Notes under the pieces: generated by a model
The model's input: the letters and a program-made list of their open reading frames with translations, nothing else
Databases searched by the model: none
Told to the model about the DNA's origin: nothing
Position numbers and translations under genes: made by a program
Shown here: positions 35,175-45,506 of the stretch, in pieces
How positions within the stretch are numbered: the first letter of the stretch is position 1
How the letters are laid out: every line of letters begins with the position of its first letter
NCBI GenBank assembly: GCA_021234155.1
Contig: JAJEKV010000091.1
Location: forward strand, 3,853,501-3,917,500
DNA length: 64,000 nt
Direction: 5' to 3'
Source of the DNA: Isoetes taiwanensis
Taxonomy: Eukaryota; Streptophyta; Lycopodiopsida; Isoetales; Isoetaceae

Positions 35175-36770
35175 ATGTCCTTCAACTCCTACTTGAAGCC
35201 ACAAGAAGCTTATTTAGGCGATTTTTCGCACTTCTCATCCTATTATATACCTTTTATTTGCACCTTGCATAGTTCCATGGTGCCTATAGAATTTGTTCAA
35301 TGGTACTGCAACTCAGAGCATATCAGGAAAGCACCAATTGATGAGGTATTTCAAGTCTTTCAGCATACCTTTGACTTTTATGAGACAACATCCAGGACAC
35401 CTTATTATCAAGATATCCTTGGTCGATACAATCAAGAGCTCCAGGGCCAGGAAGTAAGACTTCAAGGATAAATTGGAACATGGATCTCTCTTAAAGCTAT
35501 CATGGCAGCCCTGAGCCATATATCAGGGAAAACAAATAGAAAAAGGACTGAAAGAATGCCCGCATACATGACATGTAAGGTTCAAGATCAGCACAAGCAG
35601 CCTTAGCAACCTTTTTGCATTATCGGGCAATAAACAGGACTGGGGAACCGTCAGTGCGACCCCTTGATCTCACATCATTGAATATGAGGGCAGTTAGGCC
35701 ATATTTAGAAGAACTGTACATCAAGTCCAACCTTCTAAAGGGGCCATTGGCAGAACATCAGGAAGAAGAAGAGGATTATGAGGAAGAAGTCTATGACTTC
35801 GAAAATGAACCCAGATTAGCCAAACAATTGGAGAAGTACATCAAGACCACAGAAGACCTTCCAAGAAAGGCAACAGCTCCCCCAGTTGGAATCACATCTC
35901 TTACGCCAATTATTACCGAAGGGGAGGAGTACCTTTTCGCAGATGATATCTTACACCTACCGTACTGCATTGATCAAGGTCTCCGCTTGGATGAACTCTT
36001 GGCTATCATCATTGATGCTTATAATGATGACTTCATCAATTATTCCGAGCAGGAGCTTCCAAGAAAGATAGCTAAAAAGGAGGCCTACACCACATAGAAC
36101 ACCACCGATATACAAGCATATGATTTTATCAAGCATCAGATGCAGCACCAAGATCTTCCAAACGAGGAAGAGTTTCAGGCCATTCAAGCAAGATTGTTTA
36201 AGAATGGGGGCACAACCAATCCCAAACAAGCCACGTCATCATGGGGCCAAACCCTGAGGGGCAGTCATATTAACCTTGATAGTGCCATCTCGATGAAGAA
36301 GGATCATGATGACTTGATGGCGATAGAAATACAGGGTTAGGCAGCCATGAGGAAAGGATCTGGATCCGCAGTCGGCATGGGAAAAGCTTTACGCTACTAT
36401 CTCCCTTCGTTCACTCAAGGTTAAATAATAGTTTTCCACAAACAGTTTAGCCACATAGGAGAAGAGGCAGCTTACTTGCTATTAGCACTCTCCGGCTTTG
36501 CGACTCATTCTAAACTTCGCGAGAACATTGACCATATAATTCTAATCAGGAGATCTGTGGCCTTGCATTACCTTGATTTTGCTCGGGGATACCTTCGAGA
36601 TGGACCTTTAGCAGTAATGGCCGCAAGGACACATAACTTGCCCCGAGAAAAGGTAGACCCAACACTTGAAGGACACTCGACATGAAACATGCTACGAAAC
36701 GTCGGCCATGGCCTCAAACTCAAAGACATTAAGGAGCACTTCAAACCCAAACGTCGATATCAGCATTAGA
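35175..36770 (+). pseudogene. Unknown large ORF of element F, decayed
   Basis: A reading frame of roughly 500 codons lies between the H3-like gene and gag. It starts near 35175 (frame 1), shifts near 35590, and continues in one frame to about 36768 through stops at 36095 (TAG), 36338 (TAG), about 36422 (TAA) and 36683 (TGA). Codons between the stops read smoothly, so it was one protein. Visible features are an acidic Glu/Asp tract (about 35760-35810), a hydrophobic region around YLLLALSGFA (36475-36500) and a basic end (FKPKRRYQH). I recognise no family. It lies upstream of gag, like the additional ORFs of some plant Ty3/gypsy elements; an alternative is a gag-like or structural protein. Confidence 0.6.
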
Positions 36771-36956
36771 GCCCAAGGGCCTACAACATTTAGATATACC
36801 TTAAAATAGTGTTCTTGAACTCAAATTTTGAGATCAAATATGTAACTTTCTTATTATGAATATAAGTGTTTTTGCTATAAGTTCTTCAACGAGTAAGATA
36901 AATACCATAACAATAACATCTTAGTATCCATAGTGCATAACAGACATCCTTGATTA

Positions 36957-37074
36957 ATGTTTGCAGCCAGAAACCTCACAACCACTCCACAGAATCAAGG
37001 AAGTCAAGGCCAAGCCTCGAATTGGGCACCACAAAATTTATTCGGCCGAGAAGCACAGGAAGTCGAGATGACAC
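36957..37074 (+). pseudogene. Gag N-terminus of element F
   Basis: Starts MFAARNLTTTPQNQ and is rich in Gln, Asn and Ser. It is interrupted after ...EVEMT by the E solo LTR. The frame continues at 39653 with PAEINRRLVEMG if the LTR and one duplicated target site are ignored, so the two parts belong together. Confidence 0.75.
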
Positions 37075-39647
37075 TGCTGCCATGCTATGGCAGCATGGAA
37101 GAGCAAGACACATTATCACATTCTCATGCTTACACTTTGATTTGAACATAGATATGCAAGAAGAATGCATATTTGCACACTTTGATAAGAAGACTTCAAG
37201 AGCAAGGTGAGGACATTTGACTAAGGTCACACAAGCAAGTCATGAAGGTGATTCAAGCAAAATTTGAAGATTTGAAGACCCCTTGAAAAGTTCTTGGTGT
37301 GTGATGCTACTATTTGAGTTCTTGGCATAATTACATTATTTGATTCCCATCCTAAACCCTCCACACCCTTCACCATGAAGATATGCCCATGAAACCCCAA
37401 GTTCCATGCCTACATTTCATCTCCCAAGTCAAATTGGCCTAGAAGATTTTTTCCAGTCAAAACTTCTCCTTTACATGTCACTCACATCCTACACACACTT
37501 ACCATGCCATCACCATCTCATTGAAGCACAAATTTCCACTTGACTTGGTCATACACATGGTCAAAGGTCAAATTCCTCTCTCTAAAAGTAAAAAAATGAG
37601 AAAGAGTGCAAAATTCCTAAGGGAAGCACTTAAGAGTCAAAGTTTGCCTAGAAAATGCAAATTATATGCATTGATATGACATCACTCAAAAAAGGCCAAG
37701 TCACCGTACATGTCATCCACATTGCCATGTCACACTATGCACATGTCACCCCATTGAAATTATATCTTTTGCAAAAGATCTTCAAATTACATGGTTGAAT
37801 CCATAAGGGGGACATATCATTTTGCCACATCATCACCAACACTTCCACATCATCATCCACATGTCATACACATCATGTCCACCTCATTCCATGTTTTGAC
37901 TAGAAAAAATATTCTTAGCCAAGTTGTTTGACACCTCATCACCTTTACTTGCCATGTCATCCTCACATTGCCAACTCATCATGCCCACATGCCACATCAC
38001 CATCCATGTACCCCTTTTCAAGGCCTTCAAAAAGGATCCTTTGCAAAAAAAGATTCCACCATCCTCTAGAGCATCAAAAAAGATCCTTTTTGCAAAAAAA
38101 GAAAATTAAAAAAATTCGTTTATTTTGACCTCCAAATATGCCTTCTTGGGAATCGTGCCTGACCTTATTTTTCACAAAAAAAAAAGTTTCCTATCTACCC
38201 CCCCCCAAGCCTAGATTCCTTAACCAATCACCCCCCGCCACGTGGAATATCCGGGCTTGTGGGGCGGTGGAGGTACCGAGGCCCACGTGGATATTACACG
38301 TTATTTATTAATTATATTGAATTTGTTTGTTGTTATATACCTTGGGCCTTCTGTTTGAATTCAGCCTGTGGGGTATTTATACAAAACTCCCAAGAACCCT
38401 AATCCCCAGAAGTGCCAAGATCCGGCTAATTAGCCTGAAGCAACTACCCAATCATTACCCTGAGCTGCCGAATTGTCTTGCATAACACCAAGAACTCATC
38501 ACATAATCTAAAAAACAAAGCATTAAACCAAATTAGCCAAGAACGGGACGAAACAGGGGAATTTTAAGGGGGTTTTGTGCTCAGAAGATTTTCGAGGGCT
38601 TTGAGGTGAAAGACAGATCGATTACCTTGAAGAAGGACCGGCTTACTCATTTGGAGCTTGATTCAGCCTTCCAAGCATGAAGATTTGCATGAATTACTGA
38701 CAAATTTATGCTATTGACTTGATTGTATACCTTTTTCATACTGTGCCCAAGACTTACTATTGTTTGCCTGTGTGATCCTGAGTGAAATGAAAATCCGAGC
38801 CTTGTTGAGAAATTCGTGAGTGCTTCTTGTTGATTTTGTGACAAACATCCTTTCTATGCATTATTAGCCTTCGCATCTCACTTCAAAAAAAAAAAGGAAG
38901 GGAGGGGGGGGGTGTGGGCAAAAGCATTGCATATAATCATCTATAGTGTAAGTGTATGGTGATCATAATATTAGCATGATTCATTGGTACAGGTTTATGC
39001 CTGCACCATAGGGTTATTGATCTGTTAGTGCAATTCCACACTTATATTCTGCTCTAGTAGCCTTCATCGGTTCATTCTCAGTAATTGTAAGCATTGATAT
39101 TCCACAGAAAAGCAAAAAAGAGCATCTAAACATCTAGAAATTCCAAATTCATCTGCTGTTCATACTTTGTGACAGACATTTATCCAAAAAAATCAAAATT
39201 CCAAACAGAGACACATCTTTTTGCAAAGGGCGTCCTTGAACATTACGTGCAGATATTTTATAAGGGGGTTGAGGCATCATATCTCAAAAAGAGACTACCT
39301 TTATCGAGTTTGAAAATTTAGCTCTCTGCCAGGGATATTGACCAAAAATTGACCTGGTCAGGAATGCTTATATGACAAGCTTGCCCTTATCAAAATCCAT
39401 CAGACTTTTTTCCCAACATCCTTCAAGATCTTGTGCAGCTTAGAATCAAGAATCATGAGTGAAATCCCTTTAATTTGCATTTGGCATGCATTCTTGCAAG
39501 GCAGATTTTTTTCTCTTTAGGGAAAGTTGTTCTTAACAACTGTTTGAGCATTCTTCTTGGGATTTTTTCACTTAGAGTGGTTGCCTCAAGCAACCTGGAG
39601 GTTCTAAACCACTGAGGTTGAAGGTTTTGCCAGAAACACCTTCAACA
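37075..39647. mobile_element. Solo LTR of family E inside gag of F
   Basis: 2573 bp, starting with the hairpin tgctgccatgctatggcagca (37075-37095) and ending with ttgaaggttttgccag...ccttcaaca. Flanks are gacac (37070-37074) and aacac (39648-39652), a target duplication with one mismatch. The gag frame continues across it. It is the uninterrupted counterpart of the left E copy and defines the insertion site of D (about 38195-38205). Runs of A and C near 38165-38205 and 38885-38910 are homopolymer-rich. Confidence 0.85.
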
Positions 39648-39652
39648 AACAC

Positions 39653-40690
39653 CAGCTGAGATAAACAGGCGCCTAGTGGAAATGGGCAGGCAGATGCGCG
39701 AATTAGTACAGATTGTCACCGCACTCATTCAAGGGGAGGAGTATGGGCCACAACAACCACCTCTTCAAGAAGAGGAACACCAACTCAACAATCAGCCGGA
39801 ACAACAACCTGCCCCACAGTCGTCCGGATACAACAAGAGAAAGAGAAGGACCAAAAGATGCCAAAACTCTTCGAGTTCATGCTCAAATGATAGCTCAGAT
39901 GATAGCTCAGATAGTGACTCTGACAACAGTTCAGACAGCTCACATAAAAGGCACAAGCACCGCAGAGCAGAGGATTATCAAAAGAAAATAGACAATGCAA
40001 TGAGCAATGTCTGAAAAACACGCATGCTGGGACAGTTCTCAGGGAAAGACAGATCAGGAATGGAAGCTGAAGCCTGGCTAGATGAGATGGAAGAATTCGG
40101 GAATTCATATGGCATGAAGGAGAAAGATATTGGCAAGGTAGCAACTGCCAACTCGATAGGACCAGCGTGCATATGGTGGAAGGGGTACGCAAAGTCAAAT
40201 AGGCTAAGGAGAAACAATTGTCGATTCAAAACCTTAAGCAAGGCTTTCCGTAAACATTACGTGCCACGCTCACATACTAATTGTCAGATACAGCAGTTCT
40301 ATCGCCTGGAGCAATGGAATCTGTCTGTAGCCAAATACACAGAGGAGTTTATGAGGCTAAGGTTAAACGTGCCTAGGATATCAAAAAGGCGGGCATTGGA
40401 TAGTTATATAGAGGGGCTTAATAGCAACATCAAAAGATTAGTCCGTGCAATAAACCCCAGGACAATAGGGAAAGCGGAAGATAAGGCTTTGAGCCTAGAG
40501 GACACACCGCAAAACCCAACGCAGAGACAGTTGTATTACGACTAAGGGAAAGCAACAAGTAGCTTCAACCAAAAAGCACCAACACCTGCACAGGGAAAAG
40601 CACAACAGTACCAGGGTAAAAATGACAAACAGACACCCTTTAACGAACCTTATACAGCAGGTCCTTCGGCAGGCAAGTCTGTGAAGCAAT
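39653..40690 (+). pseudogene. Gag of element F
   Basis: One frame from PAEINRRLVEMG through a Gln-rich part, a Ser/Asp tract (SNDSSDDSSDSDSDNSSD, 39885-39945) and a basic patch (KRHKHRR) to the gag core (FSGKDRSGMEAEAWLDEMEE; FKTLSKAFRKHYVP; YTEEFMRLRL). A TGA at 40012 and a TAA at 40543 interrupt it, both explained by a single C-to-T change (CGA, CAA). The protein would package element RNA. A frame change at about 40690 leads into the zinc knuckle. Confidence 0.82.
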
Positions 40691-40691
40691 T

Positions 40692-41333
40692 TTGAATAGC
40701 ATACCTAAGGAAAAAAGGGACGGATGTATAAATAAAAAGTTGTGCTTCAGGTGTTTTCAACCAGGACATTGCATTCACGAGTGTCCTTTTGTCATGCAAG
40801 CAGCTATGGCAGATCTTGAAGGTAGGGATTCCCCAACAGACATAGACGTCGACGAGGAGGAAGCCCAAGATTTCATCGAAGGTGAGCGTAGAATTTGTGC
40901 AGCCATAGAAACCGAAAATGTGGAGAGTCAGTCCACTGTCATTTCAGCAGAGGGCATTATAGATGATAAACCCTATCTAGTCCTAATAGATACAAGAAGC
41001 ACCCACAACTTTGCATCTCCTAGGATGGCAACGATACTCAAAACAAAGATCCTAAAGTCAAAGCCCAGACCAGTGAGTATGGCAAGTGGGGCAATTCGCC
41101 ATACAAAAGGAAAAAGAGTGAACTTTGATATAACATTGAGCGGGGCAAGTCTAAACATGGGGGCTGAAGTCATGGATATTGGAAAACATGATCTCATAGT
41201 CGGCATGGAATTCTTAAAGCCAACTAAAGCAGTGATCAACTGTGATAAACACGAGATATCAATCATGGCACCCAATGGCAAATGTTTTTTGGTCAAAGGT
41301 AAGAAAATTACCTCAACAATGCAGTGCATGTGA
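40692..41333 (+). pseudogene. Zinc knuckle and protease of element F
   Basis: Begins near KEKRDGCINKK with the knuckle CFRCFQPGHCIHEC (CX2CX4HX4C). An acidic linker (DIDVDEEEAQD) follows, then the aspartic protease: VLIDTRSTHNFAS, where the catalytic D-T-G reads D-T-R, and the second strand HDLIVGMEFLK. The Gly-to-Arg change in the active-site loop would be expected to inactivate the protease. After 41333 a short further frame (41343-41534) leads toward RT. Confidence 0.83.
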
Positions 41334-41538
41334 TTAAAGCAATTGCGTAAATGCATCAGCAAGGATGAAGTTGATTATATCCTTAGGCTAGAAGCCATAG
41401 ACCCAAACCAAAAGAATAAGAAGGAGGATGGAATTTTGAATCAATTACCTAGGCCAATTAACAAGTTAATTAAAGAATTTCATTACCTATTTCCAGATGA
41501 AATCCGCAAATTACCGCCTTATGGGAATTATTAAATCA

Positions 41539-41911
41539 AATCCCCCCAGACTCCCCCAGTTGTTTTTGTTGATGTTTGTGCCTGGCTTATAGATGGTATT
41601 ATAGGTGGTGGAAAAGGGTTTATAGATGGTATCATAGGTGGTGAAAACGTGAAATTATATTTGATACAATTACAGTAATTTGTAACAATAGAATAGAATA
41701 GAATAGAATAGAATAGAATTATTGTCCCTAGTGCCCTGAGGCCCCCATTCAACATTATATAAAATATCATATAATGCATCCTCAGACAGTAATGCATTAG
41801 CCTCCTCTCCCAAATCTTCCCCCAAATTATGACCAATTTGCTCCCTGATATTTAGAACATCTCTTATAAACTTCCCTATAAGTTTACCATCCAAATTAAA
41901 AAAGGAATGTG
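41539..41911. mobile_element. 373-bp insertion between protease and RT of F
   Basis: Interrupts the conserved linker (LPPYGNY ... ITLAPDAKP). It is flanked by the 6-bp repeat aaatca (41533-41538 and 41912-41917). It contains (gaata)n at about 41690-41718 and a pair of roughly 27-bp repeats (tatagatggtat.ataggtggtg). On the - strand, a coding-like stretch ends in ...GGGLRALGT-like text followed by the (ttcta)n tail, which resembles the 3' end of a LINE. Type uncertain. Confidence 0.55.
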
Positions 41912-41917
41912 AAATCA

Positions 41918-42468
41918 CCCTTGCACCAGATGCAAAACCAATTAGTAAAGCCCCCTATAGGATGAGCACACCCGAGTTCAAGAAGCAACTGCAAGAATTA
42001 TTAGAGCTTGAGTTCATTACGCCAAGTGTATCACCTTTTGGTGCACCCATCCTCTTCGTCAAGAAGAAAGACGGAAGTCTACGGATGTGCATTGATTATC
42101 GTCAGCTCAACAAGCAAACGATAAAGAACAAATATGCATTGCCAAGGGCGGATGATCTAATGGACCAGCTCCAAGGAGCAAAGCTCTTTTTCAAGATTGA
42201 TTTAAGGTCTAGTTACCATCAAATAAGAATCAAGGACGAGGATATCCATAAGACCACCTTCAGAACGCGGTACGGGCATTACGAGTTCACAGTCATGCCT
42301 TTTGGTCTATCAAATGCTCCAGCAACATTTATGCGCCTGATGAATGACATCTTCAGGGACTTTCTAGACGAATTTGTCATCATATTTTTCGATGACATTC
42401 TAATTTATAACAAGTCTATGGAAGAACATGTCGTACATTTGAGGAGGGTATTAGAAAAGCTAAGATGA
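41918..42468 (+). pseudogene. Reverse transcriptase (fingers and palm) of element F
   Basis: Shows [65 protein letters not shown] and the active site FFDDIL, with both catalytic Asp present. It ends at TGA (42466) where related elements usually have an Arg or Glu codon before H(R/K)[11 protein letters not shown] to TGA explains it. It makes DNA from element RNA in the particle. It continues in the next frame segment. Confidence 0.9.
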
Positions 42469-43077
42469 CATCGTTTGTACGCTAAACTTTCAAAATGTCA
42501 CTTTGCAACAAGTAGAGTGGAATATTTGGGGCATGCGGTCACAGCAGAGGGAATCTCAATGGACCCAGTAAAAATAAAAGTCATAGTGGATTGGCCAGCA
42601 CCAAAGAATGTCTCGGAAGTAAGAAGTTTTCTTGGCTTAGCAGGCTACTACCGCAAATTTGTAAAGGACTTCGCTAAGTGGGCATCCCCTTTGTCGGACC
42701 ACACGATGAATAAAAAGGTAAAAGATTGGGTGGCACATTGGCTAGAGAATGTTCAAGCTTCATTCGAAAAATTCAAAGAAGCCTTGACAACAACACCAGT
42801 GCTCACCCTACCAGATCCAAACAAGGATAAGCTAGTAGCAACTGATGCAAGTAAGCTAGCGACAGGTGGAGTTCTCATGCAAGAAGGAAGGGTGGTAGCC
42901 TATGATTCTAAGAAGATAAATGACGCTGAACAACGTTATCCAACACATGATCAAGAACTTCTAGCTGTTGTAAGAGCTCTTCGTATTTGGAAGCATTATT
43001 TGCTTGGTAGGAAATTTCAGTTAGATGCTGACCACAGAGCCTCCAATACATTTTCACACAACCACTCCTCAATTTGA
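42469..43077 (+). pseudogene. RT thumb/connection and RNase H of element F
   Basis: Begins [11 protein letters not shown], continues [14 protein letters not shown] and [19 protein letters not shown], and then the RNase H part with [13 protein letters not shown] and [23 protein letters not shown] frame change near 43045 comes from a small deletion at LDADHRAS, where the usual linking residues are missing. Confidence 0.88.
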
Positions 43078-43946
43078 GGCAAAGACGCTGGATGGAATTC
43101 CTTGAAGAGTATGACTTCGAGATAGTCTACAAACCAGACAAATTAAATGTGGTTGCCGACGCACTCTCTCGCCGACCATTCGAGACTCGAGTGCATTGCA
43201 ATGCCATCTCCACTTTGTCCAGTGAATTCGGAAAAAAGATTGAAGAGGCCTTGCCCTCAAGCAAGGAATTCAAGGAAGTATGGGCTAGTCTTTGCAAAGA
43301 AGCAAGGACAGATAAAGAAAGAGAAGCTTATAAAAGATATGAAAAGGAAGACAATCTTTTATACCACAAGGACAAACTTTGCGTCCCAGAGACGTTGGGA
43401 GTAAGGAAGTTAATTTTTCATGATATTCATAATAGCCCAATAGTCGGCCACGCGGGGTTCATGAAAACTTACTTCAAGATAAGAAATAGTTACTCCTGGC
43501 CTGGCATGAAGAAGGACATCGCTAACTATATCCGGCAGTGTCAATTGTGCCAGCAAACAAAAGTGGAGCAACTCCGAATTCCAGGAAACTTAGAACCCTT
43601 GGCAGTGCCAAACGCTAAATGGGAGGTTGTGAGCATGGATTTTATAACCGAAATCCCAAGAACAGCAAGAGGCCATGATGCCTTAATGGTCGTGGTCGAC
43701 AAGCTATCAAAGATGGCTCACTTTTTGCCGTGTCGAACCACATATACAGCTTTGGATACCGCCTTGCTTTTTGCAAAGGAAATATTTAGATTGCATGGGA
43801 TGCCAAGGGAAATCATCTTCGATAGAGATCCTAAGTTCATAAGCGCCTTCTGGAAGGATTTCTTCAACACGATCCAGACAAAGTTGTCCATGATCAATAA
43901 AGCATATCATCCCCAAACTGATGGGCAAACGGAACGGACCAATTGA
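43074..43946 (+). pseudogene. RNase H end and integrase of element F
   Basis: Starts RQRRWMEFLEEYDF and VADALSRR (RNase H end). The integrase zinc-binding domain follows (HDIHNSPIVGHAGFMKTY, CQLCQQTK), then the core with VSMDFITEIP (first Asp), IIFDRDPKF (second Asp) and YHPQTDGQTERTN (Glu). All catalytic residues are present. TGA at 43944 replaces the Arg codon that normally follows TERTN. Confidence 0.9.
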
Positions 43947-44348
43947 ATATTAGAAGACATGTTGAGGAACTATGTATGGAATAAACAGTCAAAATGGGGT
44001 GACTATATTTACTTAGTAGAGTTTGCATATAACAGTACCAAGGAGGAATCCTCGCAAATGTTCCCCTTCATGGTAAACTATGGTTATCAATACTTAACAC
44101 CAGACACTTGGCATAACCCAGTGTCCAAGGTTGAAGTTTCTCAACAAATGTTGATTGATATGCAGCAATGAGTCGAGGAAGTTCGAGGCTATTTATTGGC
44201 AGCAAGAAGTCGACAAAAGAGCATAGCGGATAAGCATAGAACCGAAAGAGAATTCCAAGTAGGGGATAATGTTTGGCTTAAGATAAAAGTTAAACAAGCA
44301 AAGTCAGAATCGGCAATTGCAAGAAGCTTGCTCCAAGGTGGGCGGGAC
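43947..44348 (+). pseudogene. Integrase C-terminal region of element F
   Basis: ILEDMLRNYVWNKQSKWGDYI and FAYNSTKEESSQMFPF continue the integrase in the same direction. The frame has a TGA at 44169 (again CGA-like, after MQQ) and continues with VEEVRGYLLAARSRQKSIADKHR and the GDNVWLKI block before a frame change near 44315. Confidence 0.8.
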
Positions 44349-44725
44349 TATTCAAAGTTGTTCAGATAATAGGTAACCAATCCTATAAATTGGATCTGCC
44401 CATCCACTTGAAGGTTCATAAAGTCTTCCATGTAAGCCTTTTGAAAAAGTATACTCCCAATCCGGAGGAGATATTGGAGACACCAACTTTGTTGGAAATG
44501 ATCGAAGAACAACTTGAGATTGTTCTAGAAGCTCTTCTTGACAAAGCATATAAGAAAACAAGGAGATCTCAGTTCCTCCAATATTTGGTCAAGTGGAGAC
44601 ACTTGCCAGTGGAAGATGCGACATGGGTACTTAAATCTGATCTTGAAAAGCAGTACCCACAGTTTATGGAGCAATGCCAAGACCAGCTCGCCAAGGACAA
44701 TGTCAGCAATGATTCGGCAAGGTGA
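44349..44725 (+). pseudogene. Chromodomain end of element F polyprotein
   Basis: After VHKVFHVSLLKKYTPNP the frame reads ALLDKAYKKTRRSQFLQYLVKW (given here only as positions 44528-44595 with key residues QYLVKW) and DATWVLKSDLE. This is the chromodomain placed at the C-terminus of chromovirus integrase. The aromatic positions in YLVKW and ATW expected for a methyl-lysine cage are present. In the family this domain steers integration by binding histone marks. The terminal codon is followed by TGA at 44723. Confidence 0.85.
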
Positions 44726-45506
44726 GCACAAGCATTCAGTAGAGACTCGACCTTGACGGGTCAAAGAGTGCACGCAATCACCTTTGCGTAGCCAAGACAC
44801 ATGTAGGTTACGCATGTGATCATGGGCGACAATGGGATCACCTTTAACGTTCCTTATGCCATGATGTCATGCCTATATGTAATTAGGCACGCATGAGTCC
44901 TAGAACTGAGATGGATAGGTGCATGATACGGAACCACCTATACTCTACAGCTATTATGGAGGATAAGCCACCTCCTACGCCAGGGGTAATGAAAGGTGTA
45001 GGCATTAGATGCGCATTCATCTTAGGCATGATATGACACATCTCCACGGCCATTATAGGGGAAGGGGGAAGCATCCTCCCCCTATGCCGGGGAAATGTTG
45101 CATTCATGTAGGTTAAATTAAAAGTAAAAGGGGGTGGACCATTAGAAAACTATAAATTACTAATTAAACTAACATGATGTGTGCTCTTGCAAGTCAATAG
45201 AGGAGAGGGGATCGTCAAGAGGGAGCACATCATGACAAAAACAAGAGTTATAACATTTCATTAAGTTAATAAAAATCTATGAATGTTATAATTTATCATA
45301 ATAAATAAATTTAAATAAATAAATTGTTGGAGCTATATAATTTTATCAGAACGAGATTATAGCTTCACAATTAAATTGAGATAATTAACATCAGTAGTTC
45401 ATAAATGTAATAAAGTTGAAGTGTTATTGTGCATATGTGTTGTGATATATGATGCAGGTTCACCTTATGTAACATTGAGGACAACATTAACATAAAGGGG
45501 GGAGAA
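44726..45506 (+). mobile_element. 3' untranslated region and polypurine tract of element F
   Basis: Non-coding, with an AT-rich stretch at 45240-45440. It ends in the purine run aaaggggggagaa (45494-45506) immediately before the LTR, the expected plus-strand primer. Confidence 0.75.

Noticed and set aside
1-39647. The two E copies as the paired LTRs of one element
   Set aside because: The sequence following the left copy is the LTR and PBS of F, and the right copy sits in the gag of F with its own target duplication, so these are independent insertions.
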